A DNA stretch of 40,721 nt. Source: an uncultured Saccharophagus sp. Lineage in GTDB: Bacteria > Pseudomonadota > Gammaproteobacteria > Pseudomonadales > Cellvibrionaceae. Shown here piece after piece: positions 1 to 7,484 of this stretch; positions within the stretch are counted from its first letter, which is position 1; each line of letters begins with the position of its first letter. The stretch is from NCBI GenBank assembly GCA_937920545.1, contig CAKZUG010000072.1:1-40721 (forward strand). The letters are read 5' to 3'. The notes under the pieces are model-generated. The model saw nothing but the letters and a program-made list of their open reading frames with translations. It did no database searches and was not told the origin of the DNA. The translations under genes and the position numbers were made by a program.

Positions 1-290
1 TCCATACCGCTTTACCTTTCACGCAAACCGATTACTTTCATTTAGTCGATACAACAGGCCGCGTTATTAGGCAAGACAAGCACGGTTTTATCCCTTCACA
101 TTACCCACCCATATTACAGCGCTTAGGCGTTGATCAAAAAATATGGCTGCAAAACGTGACCCGTTTTGAAAAACGATTTGGCCGCGCAGCGGGCAAAGCC
201 GATAAAGTGATTGAGTATGCCAAGCGCTTAAAAAGTGAAGGAAACTTGGGTAAGTGGTGTAAAGGTATTTACTCGATGACAACGTGTTAG
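1..290 (+). CDS. REP-associated-type (Y1) transposase, C-terminal part (5' truncated by window)
   Basis: This is an open frame from base 3 to a TAG at 288-290, giving 95 residues. It reads as the C-terminal tail of the Y1-transposase proteins often annotated 'transposase' and related to RAYT enzymes. Recognisable family motifs are LPFTQTDYFHLVDTTGR near its start, then DKHGFIPSHYPPILQRLG, a W-L-x-x-V-x-x-F-E-K-R-F-G stretch and a basic end. Family members are single-strand DNA transposases or nucleases with a catalytic HUH motif and tyrosine, which would lie in the part outside this window. The gene may therefore be intact. A second, diverged copy of its last 27 codons follows at 494-574, and a broken N-terminal copy lies at 2497. 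Identification rests on remembered family sequence. Confidence 0.7.
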   Translation, partial: HTALPFTQTDYFHLVDTTGRVIRQDKHGFIPSHYPPILQRLGVDQKIWLQNVTRFEKRFGRAAGKADKVIEYAKRLKSEGNLGKWCKGIYSMTTC

Positions 291-768
291 GTGATGTTAT
301 ACATATTCATTAGAAAATAATAACCATGTTAATAATTTTATTGGCATTACATTTTACTTAATAATTTTACCTTAATACTAAAAATTAACTCATTCATATA
401 AAAATACATAGCGATAAAATATTTAAATATATTTCTGTTATGTAATTTGATGTTGTATTTATGAAATAAAATATGGATGTCCTGGGTTTTCTGATTGAGT
501 ACGCTAAACGCTTAAAAAGTGAAGGTAACTTGGGTAAGTGGTGTAAGGGTATTTACTCGATGACAACCTGTTAGGCGATAATATATCTATTTATTAGGTA
601 ACGACAATTACGCTAATAATTCTATTCGAATGACGCTAAATCCTCCTTAGTATTAATACCTCTGTAGTCAAGATTAATTCACTTATAAAAATTTATATTA
701 CCAATGTATTTCTGATTTTTAATTTGATATCGTGTAAAAATAAATATGGGTGTCCTCGATTTTATCCT
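210..768 (+). repeat. Two imperfect direct copies of transposase 3' end plus downstream flank
   Basis: Unit 1 runs from about 210 to 493 and unit 2 from about 494 to 768. Similarity is high in the coding tails, lower in the AT-rich middle, and rises again at the distal ends. There, GGATGTCC (475-482) and GGGTGTCC (748-755) each follow an AT-rich run and precede a T-rich tract. The shared distal motif may mark the right end of the transposase's own element. The region between 575 and the sulfatase start contains nothing else recognisable apart from AT-rich sequence that probably includes the sulfatase promoter. Confidence 0.6.
494..574 (+). pseudogene. 3'-end remnant of a second transposase copy
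   Basis: The last 26 sense codons plus the TAG stop of the gene ending at base 290 recur here, 284 bases further on. Compared with 210-290 there are six base changes. All six are at third codon positions and all are synonymous (Tyr, Ala, Lys, Gly, Lys, Thr). The reading frame is open but has no plausible start. Because only silent changes separate the copies, this fragment probably derives from another functional, selected paralogue and is not a decayed local duplication. The rest of that paralogue is missing. Confidence 0.75.
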
Positions 769-870
769 TAAATATGCTATGTATCCATTATATGAATTCA
801 CCATTTTATAAAATATTTTTTTACAAAAATCATCATGATATTATTTTAAATTAAATACGAGAGTACATTA

Positions 871-2334
871 ATGAAATTAAAATTCTGCTTATTTATCTTT
901 ACCGCGATACTCATTGCTGCCTGCACCGGCAAGCCAACGCAACCGGCTGTGGCTACAACAGAGAATCATATTAAACCCAATATTATTATGATTGTCGTGG
1001 ATGATTTAGGTTGGTCAGATGTGGGCTACAACCAAACAGGTGAGCACTTTGAAACACCCAATATTGATGCGTTGGCGCAAAAGGGGGTTGTTTTTGACCA
1101 AGCTTATGCTGGTGCAGCTAACTGCGCACCGAGTCGTGCAGTGTTGATGTCTGGGCAATATGCTCCCCGTCATGGCGTCTATACAGTATCGCCATCTGCA
1201 CGCGGCAATGCCAAAACGCGAAAACTGATTCCGATAAAAAATACGCGTGGTATTGGTACCGAGGTGATCACGCTTGCAGAATCATTGAAAACAGCGGGGT
1301 ACGCAACAGGTACGTTCGGCAAATGGCATTTAGGCGCCGACCCCGATAAGCAAGGGTTTGATGTTAATGTGGCAGGTAGCCATCAAGGTATGACATTTCA
1401 TTATTTTAGCCCCTATCAATTACCTAATATTGAAGACGGCCCAAAAGGTGAGTACTTAACAGAGCGTTTAACTACCGAGGTCATCGACTGGGTAAAATCC
1501 ACTAAAGATGCCCCTTTCTTTGCTTATATCCCTTACTATACCGTTCACACGCCTTATCAGGCGGTTGTTGATAAAGTGAATAAATACCATGAAAAAGGCA
1601 TCAAGAGTAAAAGGCAGGCAACCTATGCCGCCATGGTTGAGCATATGGACGATAACGTTGGTCGTATTTTATCGATGCTATCAAAAGAAGGTTTAGATAA
1701 AAACACACTGGTTATTTTTACCTCTGATAATGGCGGTTACCGTATGCCGTTGTTTCCGTCGCCATTGCGCGGTGGTAAAGGGTCCTATTATGATGGTGGT
1801 TTACGCGTGCCATTAATTGTTAGCTGGCCGCAAAAAATGAAAGCAAGGCTTGATCATACCCCTGTTATTAATGCCGATTTCTACCCCACACTTGTGTCTA
1901 TGACAAAAGCAACACCGCCCGACCAAATATTAGATGGCTTCGATTTAAGCGCACATTTACTCGGTAAAGAAAAACTAGCCGACCGTGATTTGTTTTGGCA
2001 TTTCCCCGTGTATTTGCAGGCGCACCATGCATCAACAGACCAAGGGCAAGACCCGCTGTTTAGAACTCGCCCGGGTAGCGCGATGAGAAGCGGCAATTGG
2101 AAGCTTATTCAGTACTTCGAAAATAATGAGTTTGAGTTGTACAACTTAGATAAAGACTTGACTGAAAAAAATAACCTTGCCAATAAGAACCTCAAAAAAT
2201 TAGCCGAGCTAAAAGCAAAATTAGCCGCATGGCAAAAGCAAACGGGCGCGGCTATTCCAACCGAATTAAATCCTGAATACGACCCTGTGATTAATAAAAA
2301 CCTGATTTCTCAAATAATAAAAAAGAAAAAGTAA
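871..2334 (+). CDS. Sulfatase, type I formylglycine-dependent, lipoprotein
   Basis: This gene encodes 487 residues. The signal peptide ends in a lipobox, LIAAC, with Cys18 as the likely lipidation site, so the enzyme is probably anchored to a membrane facing periplasm or surface. The fold starts at PNIIMIVVDDLGWSD, where Asp44 and Asp45 are the expected metal ligands. The sulfatase signature C-x-P-S-R is Cys85-Ala-Pro-Ser-Arg89 followed by a Gly; Cys85 would be converted to formylglycine. KWHLG and a later SDNGG segment are also present. Such enzymes remove sulfate esters, in marine bacteria usually from algal polysaccharides such as ulvan, agar or carrageenan. The substrate cannot be read from sequence. 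No sulfatase-maturing enzyme gene lies nearby. The gene is bracketed by transposase remnants, suggesting acquisition by transfer. A GAGAG purine run lies about 10 bases before the ATG. Confidence 0.93.
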   Translation: MKLKFCLFIFTAILIAACTGKPTQPAVATTENHIKPNIIMIVVDDLGWSDVGYNQTGEHFETPNIDALAQKGVVFDQAYAGAANCAPSRAVLMSGQYAPRHGVYTVSPSARGNAKTRKLIPIKNTRGIGTEVITLAESLKTAGYATGTFGKWHLGADPDKQGFDVNVAGSHQGMTFHYFSPYQLPNIEDGPKGEYLTERLTTEVIDWVKSTKDAPFFAYIPYYTVHTPYQAVVDKVNKYHEKGIKSKRQATYAAMVEHMDDNVGRILSMLSKEGLDKNTLVIFTSDNGGYRMPLFPSPLRGGKGSYYDGGLRVPLIVSWPQKMKARLDHTPVINADFYPTLVSMTKATPPDQILDGFDLSAHLLGKEKLADRDLFWHFPVYLQAHHASTDQGQDPLFRTRPGSAMRSGNWKLIQYFENNEFELYNLDKDLTEKNNLANKNLKKLAELKAKLAAWQKQTGAAIPTELNPEYDPVINKNLISQIIKKKK

Positions 2335-2351
2335 CCTGTCGGTTTTACCCA

Positions 2352-2424
2352 GCCTCTGTTGTTAAAAGAGCTTGATCTTAAAAGTGCTGTTGTTAAAGGC
2401 GCTGAGGTTCTTAACAATAGAGGC
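2352..2424. other. Long-looped inverted repeat after the sulfatase gene
   Basis: GCCTCTGTTGTTAA (2352-2365) pairs with TTAACAATAGAGGC (2411-2424) with one mismatch in 14. It lies just after the sulfatase stop and before the broken transposase gene. It could end the sulfatase transcript or be a leftover structured flank of the transposase element. There is no T-run directly after it, so a classical terminator is not assured. Confidence 0.4.
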
Positions 2425-2496
2425 ATCGCAGAAAAGAACAGAAAACAGGACATTTATCAATTTGATAGCAGTTGAGCCATGATCTAAACCTAAGTC

Positions 2497-2940
2497 ATGA
2501 CTCAATCCCGCAGCCAACAAGTTTCCCTCGAAGATACGCCGTTTTATCACTGCTACTACTGAGACAATTGAAAAGAATACCCTTGAGTATGATGCACGCT
2601 GTCAATATATCCCTATACGTACTGCGTTGGCATCCTGCCTCCGATTGCCTCATAGCCAAGGGTGTTCTTTCTTTGTGTCTTGTTAATATGTATGGTGCAT
2701 GCGTCGCGCTTTTTTATACGGCAGTGATAAAAGTACGGGGGAGAACTGTTATCACCGTAAGCAATGGATTATTTCGCGTTGGCGATTTTTGTCGTATGTT
2801 TATGCGATTGATGCGAGACGTAAACGAAACCGTTGCGCGTATGGCAAACAAAGAAGAGAACGGAATCTCCCCCCGTTTTTACACACACGTCCATTTGGAG
2901 GTGGCTTATGCCCAGAAAAATAACAGTATAATTTTTACGA
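2497..2940 (+). pseudogene. Broken REP-associated-type (Y1) transposase gene, N-terminal part
   Basis: From the ATG at 2497 the reading MTQSRSQQVSLEDTPFYHC matches the start of the family seen at 1-290, then a TGA stops it at 2560. After a 102-bp inverted-repeat insertion (2570-2671) the family sequence resumes in another frame near 2694 as CMRRAFLYGSDKSTGENCYH, continuing to about AID at 2813. It then diverges, with a possible remnant of the HUH region (YTHVHLEV) near 2880-2903. The C-terminal half is absent. An in-frame stop, frameshifts and insertions make it non-functional. A reading frame at 2472-2972 crosses it but is an artefact of the broken gene. From 2941 to 3193 nothing recognisable is seen. 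Confidence 0.75.
2570..2671. mobile_element. 102-bp inverted-repeat insertion inside the transposase pseudogene
   Basis: The left end, 2570-2595, and right end, 2647-2671, are imperfect inverted repeats of about 25 bases. The core AGAATACCCTTG...TATGATGC matches the complement of GCCTCATAGCCAAGGGTGTTCT with about four differences. The interior of about 50 bases has no coding capacity. Its size and structure fit a miniature inverted-repeat or REP-like element. It interrupts the transposase frame just after the YHC motif. No clear target duplication was found, and the family is not one I can name. Confidence 0.5.
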
Positions 2941-3193
2941 TGCCTCTTTCAAAGCGACAACCGTTGCTTTAACCGATAAGGTTAAGAAGTTGTGGGCAGC
3001 TTAGCTCAACGATTCAACATCTTAACAGCGCTCGAAATTCTCTATGAAAGCGATTTCTAGAATAAATAATGTATTATTTTTGGGTTTTTTTGATCCAAAT
3101 TTTGGTTTGCCATTACGTTTAAACCGTAATAGATATTTAAAAATAGAAAACGAGATAGCACGTCAGCCTTTTTGGTTAATTTCTACAGTCTCG

Positions 3194-3745
3194 TTATGGC
3201 GATCGTTTTCTAATTAAATAGCAGTACAAAATCCCGCTGATAGCGCCAAATAAATGACCCTCAAAGCTAATGCGTCTTCCTGTGGGCAGTAAGCCAAAAA
3301 ACATGCCGCCGTAAAGTACAATGGCAATCAGGCTAATGGCTATATATTTAATATTGCGCCTTAAAAACCCATTCACAGTAACATACCCCCATAAGCCAAA
3401 TATGACCCCGCTTAAGCCAATATGCACACCTGGCCTTGCAAAACTCCACGTGAGTAACCCACCAACTACACCGACAAAAAGCATGAGTTTAATAAGCTCG
3501 CTGCGCGGCTGCTTAAATGTTAGGGAGCATAAAAATCCCAAGCAAGCAAAAGCAATCGTGTTATTCACTAAGTGGCCCCAGCCACCATGTAAAAATGGGC
3601 TAAAAATAATACCTATAAGATGGCTTGTGTGACGAGGCACAATGCCAAATTGATTGAGCATGTTGTGGGTGACTAAATTTATAGCGGCCACCACCCAAAT
3701 AGTGATGAGTACACAGATAATAGGAAAGAGAGCTTGTTGGCGCAT
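3194..3745 (-). CDS. Rhomboid family intramembrane serine protease
   Basis: This is a 183-residue polytopic membrane protein with about six hydrophobic segments. Rhomboid signatures are present: HGGWGHLVNN at 53-62 (the H-x-x-W-x-H-L-x-x-N region), GLSG at 110-113 with Ser112 as predicted nucleophile, and FEGHLFGAISG around His164 as the catalytic partner. The family cleaves transmembrane helices of other membrane proteins. It is short, close to the minimal six-helix core and lacking an extra cytosolic domain. The start is supported by AAGG six bases upstream on the minus strand. It is transcribed away from cheW and shares the upstream region 3746-3971. Substrate unknown. Confidence 0.88.
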   Translation of the reverse strand: MRQQALFPIICVLITIWVVAAINLVTHNMLNQFGIVPRHTSHLIGIIFSPFLHGGWGHLVNNTIAFACLGFLCSLTFKQPRSELIKLMLFVGVVGGLLTWSFARPGVHIGLSGVIFGLWGYVTVNGFLRRNIKYIAISLIAIVLYGGMFFGLLPTGRRISFEGHLFGAISGILYCYLIRKRSP

Positions 3746-3971
3746 TATTTACCTTATTGATGTTTAAAACGGCTAGGTGTTGAGCTTCGTAGATACATAT
3801 TATATAACTTTTACCGTTTATCTGGTGTGCTTTTGCCATGCCCAAAAAATAAAAAGCCAGTCACTGGCATATAACCTGCTATTAACTATATTAATGGAGT
3901 AATGATATTTTTTTGACGCGCTAAGTGCAAAGAGCGACTTTTTCTCAAAACATAATAGAGGATATATAGCC

Positions 3972-4457
3972 ATGGCGGCAAACCTTCAAAAAGCGGAACT
4001 CAGCGACGATCCAGTTTTACAGTGGGTCACTTTTAAGCTCGCAGGTGAGACGTACGGCGTAAATGTTATGCAGGTGCAAGAGGTGTTGCGCTATTCCGAT
4101 ATTGCACCTGTACCTGGTGCGCCTTCTTATGTCATGGGGATTATCAATTTACGAGGTAACGTGGTCACTGTGATTGATACGCGTCATCGTTTTGGCCTAA
4201 TGGATGGCGAAGTGACTGATAATACCCGAATTGTTATTATTGAAGCTGAAAGCCACGTTGTAGGCATAATGGTCGATAGTGTTGCCGAGGTGGTTTACCT
4301 CAAGCAATCAGAAATAGAAACCGCCCCCAATATTGGCAATGAAGAAAGCGCTAAATTTATACAAGGCGTTTGTCACAAAAATAAAGAGCTACTTATACTT
4401 ATTGAGTTAGATAAGTTACTCACTGATGATGAATGGGCTGAGCTAGAGGGTTTTTAA
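3972..4457 (+). CDS. cheW: Chemotaxis coupling protein CheW
   Basis: This gene encodes 161 residues that match CheW over nearly the full length. Typical segments are VTFKLAGETYGVNVMQVQEV, the PGAPSYVMGIINLRGNVVTVID motif (read in two parts), and the VDSVAEVV stretch. CheW links methyl-accepting receptors to the CheA kinase at the cytoplasmic membrane. The start is supported by AGAGGA at 3957-3962. It is followed by a DUF2802 gene, as in pseudomonad chemotaxis/flagellar clusters, but here no cheA, cheY or flagellar genes accompany it within the window. Confidence 0.95.
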   Translation: MAANLQKAELSDDPVLQWVTFKLAGETYGVNVMQVQEVLRYSDIAPVPGAPSYVMGIINLRGNVVTVIDTRHRFGLMDGEVTDNTRIVIIEAESHVVGIMVDSVAEVVYLKQSEIETAPNIGNEESAKFIQGVCHKNKELLILIELDKLLTDDEWAELEGF

Positions 4458-4554
4458 TAGTGTTATTTTTAGGTTGATGTTGGGTACTGAATTTATATTA
4501 ACCTGATCGTAATATACTACTATTTGGCCGCAAGATAATACTAATGGGGGGATA

Positions 4555-4956
4555 ATGTCTACTATTTTTACATCACCATTTGCCTCTTATTGGCTTGCTT
4601 TTGTGTGTTTAGCTATTATGGTTTGCATCGTTATGTTGGCAGTGCAAAATAAGCGTTTGGCATCTCGAATCAAAGAGCAATCTTCGCACATTTTAGCTCA
4701 GCAAAAAGAGTTATCCATGGTGTCATCGGCAAGTGTGGGTATGGGGCAGCGTTTGTCGGAGTTGCAAGTTAAGCTCAATAATTTATCTAATGGTAATCAA
4801 GATAAAAATGCGCCGGAGTCGGATGTGGCTTATGCGCGCGCATTGCGCTTACTTGATAATAACGCCGATGAAACAACCATTATGGCTAATAGTGGTTTGT
4901 CACAAAGCGAAATCCGCTTAATGCAACTAGTCAATCGCCCCAAAGAGTCGGTATAG
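4555..4956 (+). CDS. DUF2802 family membrane-anchored protein
   Basis: This 133-residue protein has one N-terminal transmembrane helix (about 11-30), then a coiled-coil-like segment (34-80, rich in Glu, Gln, Leu and Ser). The C-terminal motif YARALRLLDNNADETTIMANSGLSQSEIRLMQLV is a helix-turn-helix-like 'activation by DUF2802' block. DUF2802 proteins are commonly encoded directly downstream of cheW in gammaproteobacteria. Their function is not established. A GGGGG run at 4546-4550 acts as ribosome site. The next gene begins six bases after its stop, so the two are probably co-transcribed. Confidence 0.85.
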   Translation: MSTIFTSPFASYWLAFVCLAIMVCIVMLAVQNKRLASRIKEQSSHILAQQKELSMVSSASVGMGQRLSELQVKLNNLSNGNQDKNAPESDVAYARALRLLDNNADETTIMANSGLSQSEIRLMQLVNRPKESV

Positions 4957-4962
4957 TAAGCG

Positions 4963-5406
4963 ATGAATCACCCTCTTATATTTTTATGTAAACACGTGGC
5001 TGGGTTTGTTTTTGTGTGTGGTTTCTTATTATCTGGCTGTGCTACGCATGATAAAATTGAATACTCCGATTTAGAAGGTAAGGTTCCACCGCGTTTTTTT
5101 AATGCTCTACAGAGCTATGACGTATCTGAGCACTGGCTTATTTCTCAGTTAGGTCCTGCTAACCTTGTTCAAAAGGGGCACCGCGGGCAAAGTATTTTGA
5201 CCTACTTTTTTACCCGTCATGATTATCACGTGCGTCGGTTTTTTCCTTTTTTTACAAAAGGTAAGGCAAGCCATGACCAGGTGTATATGCATTTTGTCGT
5301 GGTAGACGGATTGGTGCGCAGCCATTGGTCCGACAAAGACGCAACCGTAAATTTAACAACGTTGCCCACGCATTCACGGCTTGTTCGAGATGAAATTGCA
5401 CCATAA
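4963..5406 (+). CDS. Small lipoprotein, function unknown
   Basis: This 147-residue protein has a signal peptide and lipobox LLSGC (Cys26), so it is a lipoprotein. The middle (YDVSEHWLISQLGPANLVQKGHRG) followed by short beta-like strands recalls the helix-helix-strand layout of SmpA/BamE-type small outer-membrane lipoproteins, where a lysine- or glycine-rich 'G-P-P' turn is common, but similarity is weak and I do not assign it. It begins six bases after the DUF2802 gene and likely shares its transcript. Confidence 0.7.
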   Translation: MNHPLIFLCKHVAGFVFVCGFLLSGCATHDKIEYSDLEGKVPPRFFNALQSYDVSEHWLISQLGPANLVQKGHRGQSILTYFFTRHDYHVRRFFPFFTKGKASHDQVYMHFVVVDGLVRSHWSDKDATVNLTTLPTHSRLVRDEIAP

Positions 5407-5625
5407 GACACATGCTTTATTAACACTGTTTTTAAATCTCTTTGTTTAAGCCTCTTTGTTTAACCCCCCCTTTTAAACGTTGCATTACCCTCTATCCCGT
5501 TTAATCGATCTGTTGAGATATGTTGTGCTAATTAGATTGGTGTTGTGTATTTTTATCCTAAAAAAAACCGTAAAATAATAATATAATTGTTTTATTCCTG
5601 GTTTTAACTCTCTTTTTTAATTATA

Positions 5626-5656
5626 GCATCCTAATAATTTTAATTTATTAGGATGC
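5626..5656. other. 12-bp perfect inverted repeat upstream of leuA
   Basis: GCATCCTAATAA (5626-5637) and TTATTAGGATGC (5645-5656) form a perfect stem with a 7-base loop, about 165 bases before leuA. The tract after it on the plus strand (ATCTTGTTTTG) is moderately T-rich. It could be the terminator of the preceding lipoprotein operon or an operator. The rest of 5407-5819 is AT-rich, with a short CTCTTTGTTTAA direct repeat at about 5442-5466 and no gene. Confidence 0.55.
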
Positions 5657-5772
5657 ATCTTGTTTTGATTGGTGAATGTTTATAAAATGAATAGTGTTAA
5701 AGCATATATAGTTTGATAGCAAGCTTGACCCAGTTTTAATCTATCCGTCAAAAGCGGGCACAATCATTACTT

Positions 5773-5801
5773 AAGTCGATAAAAAGATCTTTTATCGACT
5801 T
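5773..5801 (+). promoter_or_regulatory. Perfect hairpin directly before the leuA ribosome site
   Basis: AAGTCGATAAAA (5773-5784) and TTTTATCGACTT (5790-5801) form a 12-bp stem with a 5-base loop. It ends 7 bases before the leuA Shine-Dalgarno AAGGA (5809-5813). Such a structure in a leader could act as operator, attenuator or mRNA-stability element for leucine synthesis. No Leu-codon-rich leader peptide was recognised, so classical attenuation is not shown. Confidence 0.5.
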
Positions 5802-5819
5802 TAAAAATAAGGATCCACC

Positions 5820-7367
5820 ATGAATCGCGATAAATTAGTTGTTTTTGATACCACCTTACGAGACGGCGAGCAAAGCCCTGGTGCGTCAATGACGCTTGAC
5901 GAAAAAGTTCGTATAGCCAAAATGCTAGAAAAAATGCGTGTCGACGTTATTGAAGCCGGCTTTGCCATTGCCAGCCCAGGTGACTTTGCGTCTGTGCAGG
6001 CTGTGGCGAATGCCATTAAAGATTCGCGTATTTGCAGTTTGGCGCGCGCACTCGATAAAGATATTGATCGCGCAGCTGAAGCGTTAAAAGGCGCAAATGC
6101 ATCGCGTATTCATACATTTATTGCGACATCGCCCATCCATATGAAATATAAATTAAAAATGGAGCCCGATGCAGTTTTAGCGCAAGCCGTGCATGCTGTT
6201 AAGCGTGCACGTAATCATACTGATGACGTCGAGTTTTCGTTAGAAGATGGTAGCCGGTCTGAGTTTGATTTCATGTGTCGTATTACCGAAGCGGCTATTG
6301 ATGCTGGTGCGTCGACTATTAACGTACCCGACACAGTGGGTTATGGCGAACCTGGCGAATATGGCGCGATGTTTAAGCGCTTAATGGGCGCTGTACCTAA
6401 TGCCGATAAAGCGATTTTCTCCACTCATTGCCATAATGATTTAGGCTTGGCTGTTGCGAACTCATTGGCTGCTGTGATGAACGGTGTGCGCCAAGTAGAG
6501 TGTACGATTAATGGTTTGGGCGAGCGTGCAGGTAATGCGGCCTTAGAAGAGTTGGTTATGGCCATTAAAACGCGTAAAGATGTTTTCCCTGTTGAAACAA
6601 ACATTGCCACTGAGCATATTATGCCAACATCACGCTTGGTTTCTACGGTAACGGGTTTTCCTGTGCAGCCAAATAAGGCCATTGTGGGCGCAAATGCCTT
6701 TGCGCATGAGTCGGGTATTCACCAAGATGGCGTCTTAAAACACCGCGAAACATACGAGATTATGCGTGCCGAGGATGTTGGTTGGAATACTAATAAGCTT
6801 GTTTTGGGTAAGCATTCTGGCCGTGCAGCCGTTAAGGCGCGCATGGAAGAGTTAGGCATTACGTTTGAATCCAATGATGCCTTAAATGAAGCTTTCGCGC
6901 GTTTTAAAGCGTTGGCCGATAAAAAACACGAAATTTTCGACCAAGATTTACAGACATTAGTGTCTGAAGCTGAAAATGCAAAACGCCAAGATATGTATAA
7001 GTTTTTGGGGTCTGATGTCACCGCTAAAACTGGGGAAAAGCCTAACGCCGCTGTGACATTTAATGTGAACGGCAAGCAGCACACAGCACAAAGTGAGGGT
7101 AGTGGGCCAGTCGATGCGGCTTTTAAAGCGATTGAGAATATCGCAAAAAGTGAAGCTGATTTATTGTTATATTCGGTTAATGCGATTACTCAGGGGACAG
7201 AATCACAGGGTGAAGTGACCGTTAGGCTTGAGAAAGCAGGTCATATTGTAAATGGTATTGGTGCCGATACCGATATTGTGGCGGCATCTATTAAGGCATA
7301 TTTAGATGCGTTAAATTTATTGCACTCGTACGGTGAAAAAGCACACCCACAAAGAGAAGGTATTTAG
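5820..7367 (+). CDS. leuA: 2-isopropylmalate synthase
   Basis: This gene encodes 515 residues, the usual length of the long bacterial LeuA type. It condenses acetyl-CoA with 2-oxoisovalerate, the first committed step of leucine synthesis, in the cytoplasm. The DRE-TIM signature is at the start, [12 protein letters not shown] (10-21), with Arg14 and Asp15 catalytic and metal-binding. The metal-binding [13 protein letters not shown] and the [14 protein letters not shown] motif follow. The C-terminal part from about residue 380 is the leucine-sensing regulatory domain, so feedback inhibition by leucine is expected. AAGGAT at 5809-5814 precedes the ATG. leuB, leuC and leuD are not adjacent. A hairpin terminator follows at 7375. 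Confidence 0.97.
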   Translation: MNRDKLVVFDTTLRDGEQSPGASMTLDEKVRIAKMLEKMRVDVIEAGFAIASPGDFASVQAVANAIKDSRICSLARALDKDIDRAAEALKGANASRIHTFIATSPIHMKYKLKMEPDAVLAQAVHAVKRARNHTDDVEFSLEDGSRSEFDFMCRITEAAIDAGASTINVPDTVGYGEPGEYGAMFKRLMGAVPNADKAIFSTHCHNDLGLAVANSLAAVMNGVRQVECTINGLGERAGNAALEELVMAIKTRKDVFPVETNIATEHIMPTSRLVSTVTGFPVQPNKAIVGANAFAHESGIHQDGVLKHRETYEIMRAEDVGWNTNKLVLGKHSGRAAVKARMEELGITFESNDALNEAFARFKALADKKHEIFDQDLQTLVSEAENAKRQDMYKFLGSDVTAKTGEKPNAAVTFNVNGKQHTAQSEGSGPVDAAFKAIENIAKSEADLLLYSVNAITQGTESQGEVTVRLEKAGHIVNGIGADTDIVAASIKAYLDALNLLHSYGEKAHPQREGI

Positions 7368-7374
7368 GCACAAT

Positions 7375-7417
7375 AAGGCGCTTCCCTAACCTATCTTAGG
7401 TGGCGTCTTTATTTTTA
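7375..7417 (+). terminator. Intrinsic terminator of leuA
   Basis: AAGGCGC (7375-7381) pairs with GCGTCTT (7403-7409) with one wobble, enclosing a second stem CCTAA/TTAGG (7385-7389/7396-7400). A T-rich run TTTATTTTTAT follows. It lies 8 bases after the leuA stop. Confidence 0.7.
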
Positions 7418-7456
7418 TAAGCTGGCTTTTCCCCTTCGTGTTTAAATCCTGATAAA

Positions 7457-7482
7457 CTGCACCTTCAATTTTAGAGGTGCAG
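7457..7482 (+). promoter_or_regulatory. Hairpin burying the ribosome site of the psi-like gene
   Basis: CTGCACCT (7457-7464) pairs perfectly with AGGTGCAG (7475-7482). The second arm contains the gene's Shine-Dalgarno (GAGGT, 7474-7478), and the ATG is at 7485. If folded in mRNA, the ribosome site would be hidden, limiting translation. Confidence 0.5.
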
Positions 7483-7484
7483 TT

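Noticed and set aside
2472-2972. A 166-codon open frame downstream of the sulfatase
   Set aside because: It crosses the broken transposase gene and its insertion in a different frame, and has no ribosome site or recognisable protein.
5407-5819. Leucine attenuation leader peptide
   Set aside because: No short frame with a run of Leu codons precedes the hairpins.
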